From assembly GCA_935421135.1 (NCBI GenBank), contig OW285190.1:10240501-10304500 (forward strand): 64,000 bases of DNA. The letters run 5' to 3'. This document shows positions 1 to 12,400 of this stretch, in pieces (positions within the stretch are counted from its first letter, which is position 1; every line of letters begins with the position of its first letter). A program made the position numbers and the translations under genes. The stretch comes from Bugulina stolonifera. Lineage: Eukaryota > Bryozoa > Gymnolaemata > Cheilostomatida > Bugulidae. A model generated the notes under the pieces. It was not told where the DNA came from. It saw only the letters and a program-made list of their open reading frames with translations, and did not search any database.

Positions 1-439
1 TACTACTAGTCTAGTGCTCCCATAATTATTGGGATAACTGTTTTATATACATGTACATTTCATAGTTTCTAAATCTTCAAGTCTTGACTCTTTATTATAT
101 TCTCCATCTCCTTATTGCTGACATTTGTGACCATTGGTCAGGCCACTACTCTCCTTGTCAAATCTCAGATGATTTGAAGCTTATCAGCTCATTTCTCTAG
201 TCAGATATATGTAATATGTTACATGTGACTTGAATTGAATTGAAATCTTTATTTTAGGCAGATCAAACTTGAAATCGGGACCCATCAGATCATATCGACC
301 TCGGTGGTTGTATAGTACTGAATTCTGTAGGTATAATGGACAGTATTTTGAGCAGAATGTTTGCTAGCTAAGAAGAAGTTGGGTTTTATGCCGGAATATA
401 ATAGCAGTCTTAAAGCCCCTAATCTATGTTAGACTGGAG

Positions 440-3400
440 ATGGTTTCAACAGCCGATAATTTCAGGTTAGAACACATGTCTTATATCTCTGAACTATATT
501 GGTTGAGTTTTTGGTGTACTGTTTCACACATGTGTTATTATGAGTTTTATGCAGGGATAACATAAAGCAAGATAGACAGCATCATAATCTATCTCCCCAG
601 AGCCGTTGATTGTGAGAGTTACGCCACCAGAAGTATACAAGAGACCATATTAGACCCATGTAACAAAGGATTACATTGGTCAAATCCTTCTATTGACAAC
701 TTTGATTGGTTCTATGGGCCCAAAATGGCATCTGTAATGTTCTCCCGGTGACACAACTCTCACAATAAACGGCTCTGTATCTACCTATTACTATGGCTAT
801 TATTTAAATACACAACTATTAGAACAAGTCAAGAGTGATGTTACTCACCACAATAAGCTTCATAGAAAGAACCAAGATGTTTTCTACGCTGTGTTTTTCC
901 TCCTTTCCACTGTCTTGAATATTATAAACCTGTATTTATAATTAGAAAACATGTTTTCATCATGTAGAATTCAATTTTACTTTAGTTTAATTTTTGGCCT
1001 TTGGTAATTCTTTTCTAGAGATATAAGTGACATCAAAGCACACCTGTCCAGCCTGTCAACTCCTGATCAGACTGACTCCACAAACAATGACTCTTACGAC
1101 CAGCTGCTCAAACCCGAAGCTATTCTACTCCGTCAGCGACTGCAGACGTTATGTCGCAATGTATTGCTTAACAACCTTGAGTCTGCCCTTGACCTTAAGA
1201 TAGAAACTGATCTGTAAGTTTTAGATTATAGGACAGTTTACACTTGTTGTGGTTCACACAAAAATACATAATGTGACAAGATTTGCATTACATAGATTGA
1301 ATACTGTATGTAAAGCGAAAGAGAACTTTGGTATATTTACGATACATTTTGGGAGTTTTAGTCTCTGGTTAACTAAGTTCTAATCCTTGCAGAAGGAAGG
1401 CTGATGTATCTTCATTTGTGCTTCTGGCACACATCTGTTCAACATAGCTTTGAGCAGCTTTGAATTCTTGATTTTAGTGTTCATGCCATAATAATAATAT
1501 GCTAAAAGTCACCTAATTGGTTTACTCTGTTTTGCATTGAATAGTTGGAACTTTGCTTTCAAAGCACAGATAACTGCGTACCAGCAGGCGAGGCAAGTCA
1601 AATCATCCAATACTAAGAGAGCTGAGATCCAGGCTGATTATACTCTGTTTCTGGAGAATGCTCTTGGTTTCTACATACAGGTAATGAAGTCTGGTCCACA
1701 ACTCATCGAGTCAATAGTGCCTTCCCTTAGTCTATTTATTGTGCACGCTGTGAATAGTTTTATTTGAGCTGAAGTATGGTCACAGTTCCTTGTTACTTTA
1801 TTACTGAGTTGCATCTAGTATGTTTGATGTAATCAAGTAAAGTGATACCAAACTTTTGGAGGTTTATTTTATCTCATTTTTACTTTCTCATATTTGAAAT
1901 GACCCGAATATTAGCCTGTTTGACATGTGTATAAATACATCTGATGTCTATTTATAGTTATTGGAAGATATTTGTGAGACGTTTCACCTCCACCCCCACT
2001 TTCGCCGAAAATACTCTTCATTTGGGATAATACAAGGTAGATGTCGTGCTATGTTACTTACATGTATGGACATTACTTTGTTTATCTCATTTATCAAACA
2101 TAGCTTAGGGAGAGACTAGCTTTGTAGTGCTCAATACACTGTAGGTAATAACAGTTTATGTGTTGTGAATTGTTGGATCTGAAGCATTTATGACTCTGAG
2201 AGTGTGGTTTTAAATACATTAACGATTGTATGTACATTATAATGTGCTGTGTATTCCCAGGTCGGTCAGAGCAAGGAAGGAGAGGACAGGCTAGGGCTCC
2301 AAGCAAGGCATCTAGTATGTATATATGTCAGTATTGTCTGGTTCACCTCGGAGATATCGGTGAGTAGACACTACATACGTAAATAGTTATTGCCATCGTA
2401 ATTATTACATTGTTCTTGGGGTTACCATATAGTTTGCAGATTCATAGTGCAATAAAGTAAACGGGCAAATAACAGTGTGTTATGTATGCCATTCATTGAC
2501 ATATAACCATCATGACTGTAATCACTCTTAATTCAAAACGATTTGTATTTTATTGTAATGCATGTCACATTTTATTCGTTGTAGCCCGATATCTGCCTAA
2601 GATATCATTGGCTGAGAACTATTACAATCTTGCTTCCAGATACGTACCATCCAATGGTAAGTATATAATATATACATAACCATCCAATGGTAAGTATATA
2701 ATATATGCATAACCATCCAATGGTAAGTATATAATATATACATAACCATCCAATGGTAAGTATATAATATATACATAACCATTCAATGGTAAGTATATAA
2801 TATATGCATAACCATTCAATGGTAAGTATATAATATATACATAACCATCCAATGGTAAGTATATAATGTATACATAACCATCCAATGGTAAGTATATAAT
2901 GTATACATAACCATCCAATGGTAAGTATATAATATATACATAACCATTCAATGGTAAGTATATAATATATACATAACCATCTAATGGTAAGTATATAATA
3001 TATACATAACCATCCAATGGTAAGTATATAATAATATTGTATACCTACCATGTATATATTATATACATAACCATCCAGTGGTAATTATATAATATATTGC
3101 AATACAGTGTACATGTACATGGTATGTGTGTATGCATAGACATGATATAGTGTATACTGTAATATACTGTAATGTAGTGTATGCTGCAATATACTGTATA
3201 CTGGTACACATGACACGGCCATTGATATGAAGGATTACTTGATGGATTATTTAATTAAAGAACTCAGTATCCAGGGTCGTCTTATAGGCAGATTAATTAA
3301 GGATTATGTAGATAATTGAATGCTAATATAATGTAATATACAGTAGGCTATATACATGTACATTTTATGTCACAGATATAGTTTTTCCTAGCCTAGTCTG

Positions 3401-6400
3401 CTTTATTCTAACAGCTTTCTATACATTTTAAAAAAACAGATTATGTAAAAGAATCTATTGGGTTTGTGTTTATGCTCCCCAGTATGTTAGTGAGAGTGAC
3501 TGTAATCCTCCTGTAGCTTATAGGCCATATTATGGTCTCTTTCCAAGGGACTCATTACAGTCAATGACTCAATTTTCAAGCAGTAATAATTATGAGAATA
3601 TAACCCTTTGCACTCCAAATTGATCACTTTTATCATGGGATTTGAATTATTTAGGTCAACCATACAACCAATTAGCAATCCTGTGCTCATCAAGGTCAAA
3701 TAAGCTAGCTGTTGCTTACTACTACATAAGAAGTATTGCTGTGAGATCTCCCTTCCCTGTTGCACCAACTAACTTGGAGAAACTCTACTCTAAGCAGATC
3801 AAAGAGTGTGAAAACACTAAGTGAGTTATTTGTTTGGATAGTTCATGGAAGGACTAGTCTTTATATTGATCATACATTGTCCAATTGATAGAACAACTCC
3901 CAATTGTTGGATGCATTGATTTTATCTACAAATAGACGGATTTATATAGAATGTACATATTCATTTGTGCATACATATAAGCATGCATGTATGCATACAT
4001 ATATGCATGCATGTATGCATGCTTATATGTATGTAGACACGTGGACTCAAACTGGGTACAGTCTTACTGTTTCGTGTAATGTGTATTTTTACATGTACTT
4101 TCTCTACATGTGATTGTGTAATAATGGACCTGATTTGTATTTATATTTTCTCTTTTTTATTTTAGTTTTATTTCCAAGAATAAATGGACCCACAATGAAG
4201 TTATCACAGCTTTCCTCTATCTGCAATCTATGGTTCACTTGGAAACAGGTGAGTAGACATCATTTAGTCACTATGGTTACATGCTTATTCAATGTGCCAG
4301 TTATACTGACCTTTATTATTCACGGACACACAGTAAAGGTGAAAACAGACTAGCGAATATATTCGTCACGCTAGGGCGAAGCGATGGCAGCGTGCCAACG
4401 TTTTTCGCGCCAAACGAAGCACACAGGCGATTTTCCATCGCGAAAACGTTGTAGTCCGAGTATACATGTCGAAACAGGCAATTATTCTTATATTGATATT
4501 AGGGCATATTTTAATATCGCGTGTGCCACAACTCGGCTACTAACAGAACTTTTGGATTCATTAAAATATAGAATCTTAAAATAATATAATAATTTAAAAT
4601 AACCATTGCTCAAATTCACTTGTTATGGATGAGTACCAATTAGCAGCCGGCTTGCTTTTTTTTACGTCAGCGTTTGTTGCTCTGAATAGAAGAAGAAATG
4701 CTCGGAGACGACGAGTTAGAAGATGGTGGACTCACCCCATTAATCTAGTCCGGCCAGAGGAAGGAGCTTGGACTCTTTTGATGGAAAGATTTAGGGTTGA
4801 GTTTCCTGACAAGCATGAAGCCTGTTTAAGAATGAATAAAGATAAGTTTGACTTAATATTAAACTATGTTCAGCCAAGAATTGAAAAAGTGGATACCTAC
4901 TTGAGAAAAGCAATACCTAGTTATCAGAGGCTCTGTGTTACACTTTATTATTTAGCTACTGGAGACTCATTTAAGACTTTGTCTCTTTTCTTTCGAATGG
5001 GAGAGTCTACTATCAGAGAAATAGTATATGAGACCTGTCAGGCAATCTGGGACTCAATGCATTCAGATTATTTAAAAACTCCTTCATCTGCTGAAGACTG
5101 GGAAAAAATTGCTACTGATTTCTCCCATCTTTGGAACTTTCCACATTGTGTCGGTGCGATTTACGGCAAACACTGCACTATTCAAGCCCCTCGCAATAGT
5201 GGCAGTGAATATTTTAATTATAAAAAAACATTTAGTATTGTTCTAATGGCTGTTTCAGATGCAAGGTATATGTTTACATACATAGACGTTGGAACACCAG
5301 GTAGATGGAGTGATGGTGGCACCTTCGATCAGTGCAGTTTAAACCAGGTTCTGTCAGATGGTAGACTTGGTCTCCCCCCAAATGCTTCTTTGCCAGGTAA
5401 AGAAAAATAACTATCTTGTTAACAGTGCTGGTGCATCTTTATCTCAAATAGAAGTCACGGGTTTGCTTGATTGGAGAGGGGGTAGTGGTAATGTCTGTTA
5501 GTGTTATTTTTCTTTTGGTTCAAGAGTTGCAGCCCTCTGGCTTGGCTGCAAATCTCTATTATTATATACCATGCTAGTACCTTGTTTTAGGCAGCAATAA
5601 GATCGCTCCATTCACTTTTGTGGCAGATGAAGCATTCCCATTGAAAAACTGCATCATGCGCCCATTCCCTGGTAGAGCGAATAGTTTGGAGAAGCGCATT
5701 TTCAACTTTCGACTATCTGGAGCCCGCCGCACAATTGAGGTGAGTTAGTTCAACTATCTATATTTATTGTTTATATGCGATTCTAGGCTTGCCATATAGA
5801 TTATTGTATTTCTTGATGGCAAATTGGCTTTTGGTACATCAAATTATTCTTTTATAACTTAGTAGTCTAAGAATTTCCAGCTTGACGAGAGCAATATCTA
5901 ATTAACTTTTTTCAAAATTGAAATGAAATTCTGATTCCAAGTCGACAACTTTTCATTAATATATAATCCCTGATTTTACTTTCCAAACTTTCATGAGGCT
6001 GAATGTATATTTTAGAATGCTTTTGGAATAATGGTTTCGAGGTGGAGATGTTTGAGGAGCCACTTACACATGTCACCAGATCATGCCACATCAATAATAC
6101 TTGCCTGCTGTGTGCTTCACAACTTCCTCCGTGAGCAGAAATGCGAGAACTACTGCCCACCAGGCTATGCAGATGCCATGGACATGAATGGCGAAGTTGT
6201 ACAAGGTGGATGGAGAGACAACGGTATAGGAGCTGTGCTCGAACCTATAAATCCAACTGCACATCGTAATCCACCTGCTACTGCTACACAAGTGCGGGAT
6301 ACCTTTATGTCATATTTTAACCAAGAAGGTGCGTTGCAGTGGCAAGTCGCTCATATAAATAGAACATAGAACACACTGTGATTTCATAAATATTATTTGT

Positions 6401-9400
6401 CAGTAATACTAAGTAAGCTACCATGCAATATACCCTTATGATGTAATTTTATTTTTAATTTCTTCCACATGTGCATGTTTTAAAACAATCCCTACTTCTA
6501 GTAGTATGTATGCTTATGTTTAGTAATAATTAATTAAATTCATGCCTGCTTCTGAATATTATATAATTATGCTTCTTTGCTACATGACTTATAAATATTA
6601 TAATATTCTTTACATGCATGTATATTGAATATAAATAAAATCAAGATGCATGTCTCATAAAATATGCTGAAGTGAAGTGAGACTTATTTGTCATGTGCTG
6701 AAATTAGCAAAGCAAAGCACGAATAATGTTTAAAAATATATGAATGTTTAATAACGAGGCGTCATATACTTGGCTAGATAAACAAAGCAGTGTCATATCA
6801 AATATTACCACTTTTCGTCAAATCCTGAGTTTCTTCAGACTGTATATGCTGGGGAAAACTGGCATTGAAAATCAGATCACGGATCTGCCGTTTTAGTAAC
6901 TCGACAGTATACCTGTCATTTAGCTCATCCAATGCTTCAGCTACTTCCTCACCAAATCTAGCATTTTTTGGGGTGGTGGTCCGAGAACGTTGGTTACCAA
7001 TGAAGGAATCCCAACGATCGATCAGTTGCTCCTCAAACAAGCTGCTGTCACCTGACAACTTACGCTTGGCAGCCCGATTAGAGGTCCTACTTGAGGGGCG
7101 ACTGTTTACATGTGTTATTGTTGAAGAACAGGAAGGAAGCTCAGTAGATGGGGCGTTGGAGGACTGGTCATTATTAGCCGGGTCATCTATATCATCATTA
7201 TCAGATGCCTCCTCCATCTGCTCTTCTTCATCTATGATTGCTGGGAGTGTCTCAGTGCTAGGCAAGCTAGATGCTGATCTTATGCTAGAGACATTACTGA
7301 AAGCAATTTGGAGAGAGTTATTACAAAACATGTATATATTATGCACAGAAAAACATACTAATGCAGTTACTAATAGTGATGATCATCACTACTCATACTC
7401 ACCAATATAGTCTGACTCGAAACCAAAGTATTGTAACAATGCTTACATTATTTGACTTCACGCGTAAAATGTATGCATTATAGGACCACAATAAACAACT
7501 AGACCTAGTAGAAATTGCTGACTATCGGAACCTCCAGAAATTCTGGTTGATGTCACACACAGCATCAAATACTGCTGACCTTGCAGCTGTGTTATACACC
7601 GATAGTCACGCTGCAGAGGGTCATTAAGTGACAAGAGGTACATACAGTCATGAAAGAAATAGTCTTCCATGCTAACAACAGCCTTAGAGGCCTGCCTATA
7701 AAATAACATCTCAGCTTGATGCTCACCCACTCCTCGATCTATATGGCAAAAGCCATTCCATTAATGGCATCCAACACCAAGCTTTCTTTGTTGATGCTCC
7801 AGCACCTGACCTCGTCTCTTTCTCTATTTCTCTCTGCTTCCGCACAAGAGTGTCGTTCAAGTTCTTCCATGCTAACTTCAGATCTTGATCTGCAAATGTA
7901 AGTATCAACATAGAAAAAGATATGGACGTGCAAAACATCAGTTTTCATCTTACTAATTCAAGCTTAATTGAAATAACATCGACTTGAATTGAAAGAAAAT
8001 CATCAAATTATAATAATAATAATAATAATTTAATAATAGTTTAATATTAAAATTATATTATATTTTGAAATAATTTTGTATGATATCACCAATCAACCTA
8101 ATCATTTTGATTAAATCCACTAATGTACTATTACTATAATTATTTCAAGTTGAAGTTGGTTACTAAGTAAGTTAATAATGATAACAATTAATTTAGTTAG
8201 TAGGCAACTCACTCGTTCTAAATTAATTAGATCAATAGTTGTAGGCAAAAACCTTATAAATCGTTTTCAATAATCATCCTAGTTTTGATGACATCTAAAT
8301 TAAAAAAACTTTGGTATTTATATTAAATCATATTATAAACTCACACTCAATATTCATAACCTGTGCGATTTCTCTCCAGTTGTTGTCCTTAATATCGGAT
8401 CTGTGGTAATCCTTATGCTTCATGTTGAACAGGCATTCTCTCATTCTAACGTGGTCTATAAGACTTTCTATTTCATCTTTATCTAGCGTATACTTTTCTG
8501 TTTGTCTAGGCATATTGATATTGATTTGTTTAAAAAAGATGAAAGTGAAGGTAAATATTATATTATTATGAATTAAACTTTTTCGGAAACAAACATGCAA
8601 AATGGAATCGGCAGAACAGATACAAGTATAGAGTGGAATCGGTAAAAGTTTACTAGCCAATCAAAATCAAGCGTTATCGAGAGCGAAGCGAAAAATATTA
8701 AACATGCTTGATATTGGGCGAACGTGGCGTTTTTGCTTGATTTTATGACGTCCTGTGGCTCCGCCGTCAAATCGCTCCGAATAACGGCGCGAAATTCGCT
8801 AGTCTGTTTCAACCTTTACTTATTATACATCCTCATATTGGCAATAAGCCAAGCAAATGTGCTAGTTAGTTATTAGCACTGATTCGATTCAACTTGTTAT
8901 ACATCAGTCAATTTTTAATGAGCATCTAATAATTGTAATACAATGTATATCACCATTGACAGTGAATACTTTGTGCACACTAATACATATAATAATATCA
9001 CCATGTACTTAGCACATTAGCTATTCCTTTAATTAATAAAATAAGTATCCTTAATCTCTCTACGCGCAGCTAGACTGGAGTGTTGAATACTGTAGACTGT
9101 GTTCTGTTTGCAGATAAGGAAAAGGCTAGTAAGATATCAGAGCTACTGTGTAGATGTTTAGGATCTCAAGCTATTTTCTCTCTCCTCTCCACACAGAATG
9201 TTTACCACATGGTTACAATTAGTGTATTCACTCTCTCCAATATTGATGATACCGGAGGAGATAACTCTATCACCGATGATGAAAAACATTTTCGTGACGT
9301 ACTCATTGGTTTGATTGGTGAGTAAACATGCTGTGATGTACCTATTATGAGGCATGTCGGAATAGTTATGGACACAGAACGCTGTAATAGTATTCAAAAG

Positions 9401-12400
9401 TCACTCATTTTATATGATCATAGGACTGGATCCTGGTGTCATATGCTGTGCAGTCATATACATGTATATATCAACCGGTATCTCTATAACTAGAGATGCT
9501 GGTTGATATACGAGTATACGTGCACATATATACTAAAACAATCACTGACAATCTGAATTCTGTGACAGCACAGTATTTGATGCTCTTTCATTTGTCGACA
9601 TCATTTGTCTGGTGCCTGACACAATCTCTACAACCGTTATCTTTACCTGTCGATTGTATTGACAATGCTTCTAACTTAATGTTGTGTGTTTGCAGCTGGA
9701 CTGTTAGAAGTAATGATGAACCAGGCCCAGAAGTGTAACGTAAGGGAGCACGCTAGCCTACCTCATGTCAAGATTATTCTAGACTGGTTGAGTTACAGGG
9801 AGGGGTATCTGTCTAACAGCATACTCAAGAATCACAGGCTAGTGTTTATTCTAACTGTGTACCCGAGACTCTTAGACTATTGTTCTAATTGTATATGCAA
9901 GAATCACAGTCTATTATCTATTCACTGATGTACGTTTAAATGTCATGCCAAAAATACTTTTGCAATGAGTGTTTTTTGTCCAAACAGCATCTCGTACCTT
10001 AAACCCCTAAGCATAGATTCACTTGTAGCATCACAATTGGTTTGCATTATAGTATTCAAACCCATTGTAATGCATGCAATGATCTACATTAACTGTTTAT
10101 GATATTCGCTTAAAAACTTCTACTTATAATAACACCTGATGTACTGTATAGGTGCTGGCTGAATCTAGCTAAGCTACTCAATGCTATACAGAGCCACTGT
10201 AAGGACACTAACACCGTGGACTTGTCTCAGTGGAGCTCCCATCCCCTTCCTGAGGATGTAGAACTCAGGTGTTTCCTCCCTCTCAGTGATGCCCACCATA
10301 AACTGGACTTCAGTAAGTTGGTTTGTGTTATTTCAGGTTGTTGGGCATTTTTGAAGCAAGTGAACTTTGTTATTGTCACACTATTCCCTTCTGTATATAA
10401 ATGTTTTTTTCATTTGCTAGCAATCTGCTGGTTTGTTAGATACATGTACGTCATATGAGTATGCAGGTTACCATTTTAATGTATCTTCAACTTCTTTATC
10501 TAGATGGTGGACAGAGTTTAAAGATGGATTCCGCTAACATTACCCGTCTGCGGTGTCAAAGGCTGGTTGATCTTGGAAAAACTCTGACCGAGAAATATCC
10601 AAGGTGAGGTGGTAAAGAGATAATTTGCAGTCGGTGAATATATATTGTATGTATTTTATATATGTTAGGCTGCAACAAAAGCAACGGCAGAAGGCATAAA
10701 ACTATAAGTTTGTCTTCATACTTTTATCCGTGTATATTTTGTAGCCGGTGTTGTTTGAAGATTTCCTACTCGGATGGTGCTGACTAGTTGAATGGATTTT
10801 TTGGTTTAAAAATTTATATTTTTAATACTAGTATATATTAGGCGTATTCGGATATTGCACCGTGCAAGCTTATAAATAGCAATCTGCGGCAATAACAATA
10901 TATTTTATTCAATAATATAGCGCTAGCTATAACGCAAGGCAAGGCGTGCCTGGCAATAATAATAATATAAGCAAGCACTAGTCACGCCTGAACGCTCAAG
11001 TTGTATTCGGATAGTTAGACCAGTGCTATATGAACTAGTACAGTTTCCGGAATACGCCTATTATCCACTCTACTCAATTGTATTGGTATAGTTGATGGAT
11101 AGTAGAATAGTGTACTGAGCTCATTACTTACAGTCTCAACATCATAGACTACAAGGTCAACTCTAAGAACACAAAGATTATATTCTCTGCCCCAACAGCT
11201 ATCAAAGTTGAACCAACCAGACGCAAGGCGGCCAACAGAAATGTCGCTATTCAGGTATCTGTTTAGCTTTCTCTCTCATCACTTCCTGTAGTTTCCATGT
11301 ATGTGTAGAAGGAATTTTTAAAAAATATATAATCCATTGTTATGATTTGAGACAGTTATACTGGGATGCTGTATTGAATGATAAAGTTAGAGGTATATGT
11401 CCTATCTCTCAAAATGCAAACACCATGAGACTTCTGTTAGAGTTGGGTTATTTGTTATGTTTCAGTGTGTAGGTACAGAACATACAGATGTGATTGAATT
11501 TTAGGTGGAATTATTTTCGACAAAAGTAGCATGAGTATATATTGCTTCGTGTACATGTACTCGGTGCTCCCTATTGTACATGTATATATATGGACGTGTG
11601 GTTGTCCGCCTTGTAATATTATATCTTTATACTTTCACGTCCCAGTTACCTCCCCTGGTGTGTACATGTGTTCTGATCAATTCCCCTGATATACATGTAC
11701 ATGTACAAGTGTATATTATATACATGTATATCTCCCAGGCACTGCAGTCCCGTGACAGCACACCATCTGCATCAACAGCAACTCTACCCACCGCTGCCGC
11801 TGTTGCTGACTCTGTGGAAGACGTACCTGTGTGGCCTATCAATGCTGCCGGTACCTTCAGTCTTACCTCCACACCGGAGAGCTCCTACGCTACTGGTTTA
11901 GGTTAGTAATCGATTTATAGGGTATGGTAGAATATATACTCATCTTCAGCGTACTTGCTCTCCACTCCACCGTGTCTACACACTGCTGCATGTGTCTCTG
12001 TTCCATTATTTATTCCAATTATAGTTTCAATTTATAATTTTTGGTGATTTCACATCTTTTAGATAAAGTTTCTTCTTACTCATCATTTCAATCTGATATA
12101 GCACCTGTGGTGGGCGGGGTGTGCACCCCACCCAGTCTCTCACCATTTGGCCTAAGTTCTCAGCACACAGTTACAGGTAATTTGTATACAGTTGATTTCC
12201 ACTGTAGTCAGTTGTAGAATTGAATGATGTTTGGCGAATGCTGATATCTGTACTTACATGTAGTAGCATAGATCTATAGTAAGCTATTCATTCACTGCTG
12301 GACTATTGCATTACCGTACCTGTAATATGTCTCCATCATTATGAGAAACTATGGATGTACATGGATATATGGAAGTACGCGTCATAAAACATATGCAATG

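Larger units (their letters stand above)
4332..8820 (+). mobile_element. PIF/Harbinger DNA transposon, about 4.5 kb, in SMG7 intron 8
   Basis: Terminal inverted repeats of about 27 bp: AGTAAAGGT then GAAAACAGACTAGCGAAT at the left end, and the near-complement at 8794-8820. The interior encodes a HARBI1-like transposase (+) and a MADF/Myb-like protein (-), the two-gene layout known for this superfamily. A clean 3-bp target duplication is not evident, so the exact ends may shift by a few bases. The element sits wholly between SMG7 exons 8 and 9, whose phases still join. Confidence 0.88.

Noticed and set aside
2605..3051. Long repetitive minus-strand open frames (YYILTIGWLCI-type repeats)
   Set aside because: They are the complement of the 33-bp minisatellite; a unit divisible by three without stops keeps any such frame open. 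No start context or family.
3960..4035. Possible gene start in ATGCATGC-rich DNA
   Set aside because: It is a simple alternating ATGC repeat within SMG7 intron 7.
6865..7410. 181-codon plus-strand frame in the Harbinger element
   Set aside because: It is antisense to the acidic C-terminal exon of the MADF protein, whose composition and position make sense; the plus frame is Ser-rich shadow sequence.
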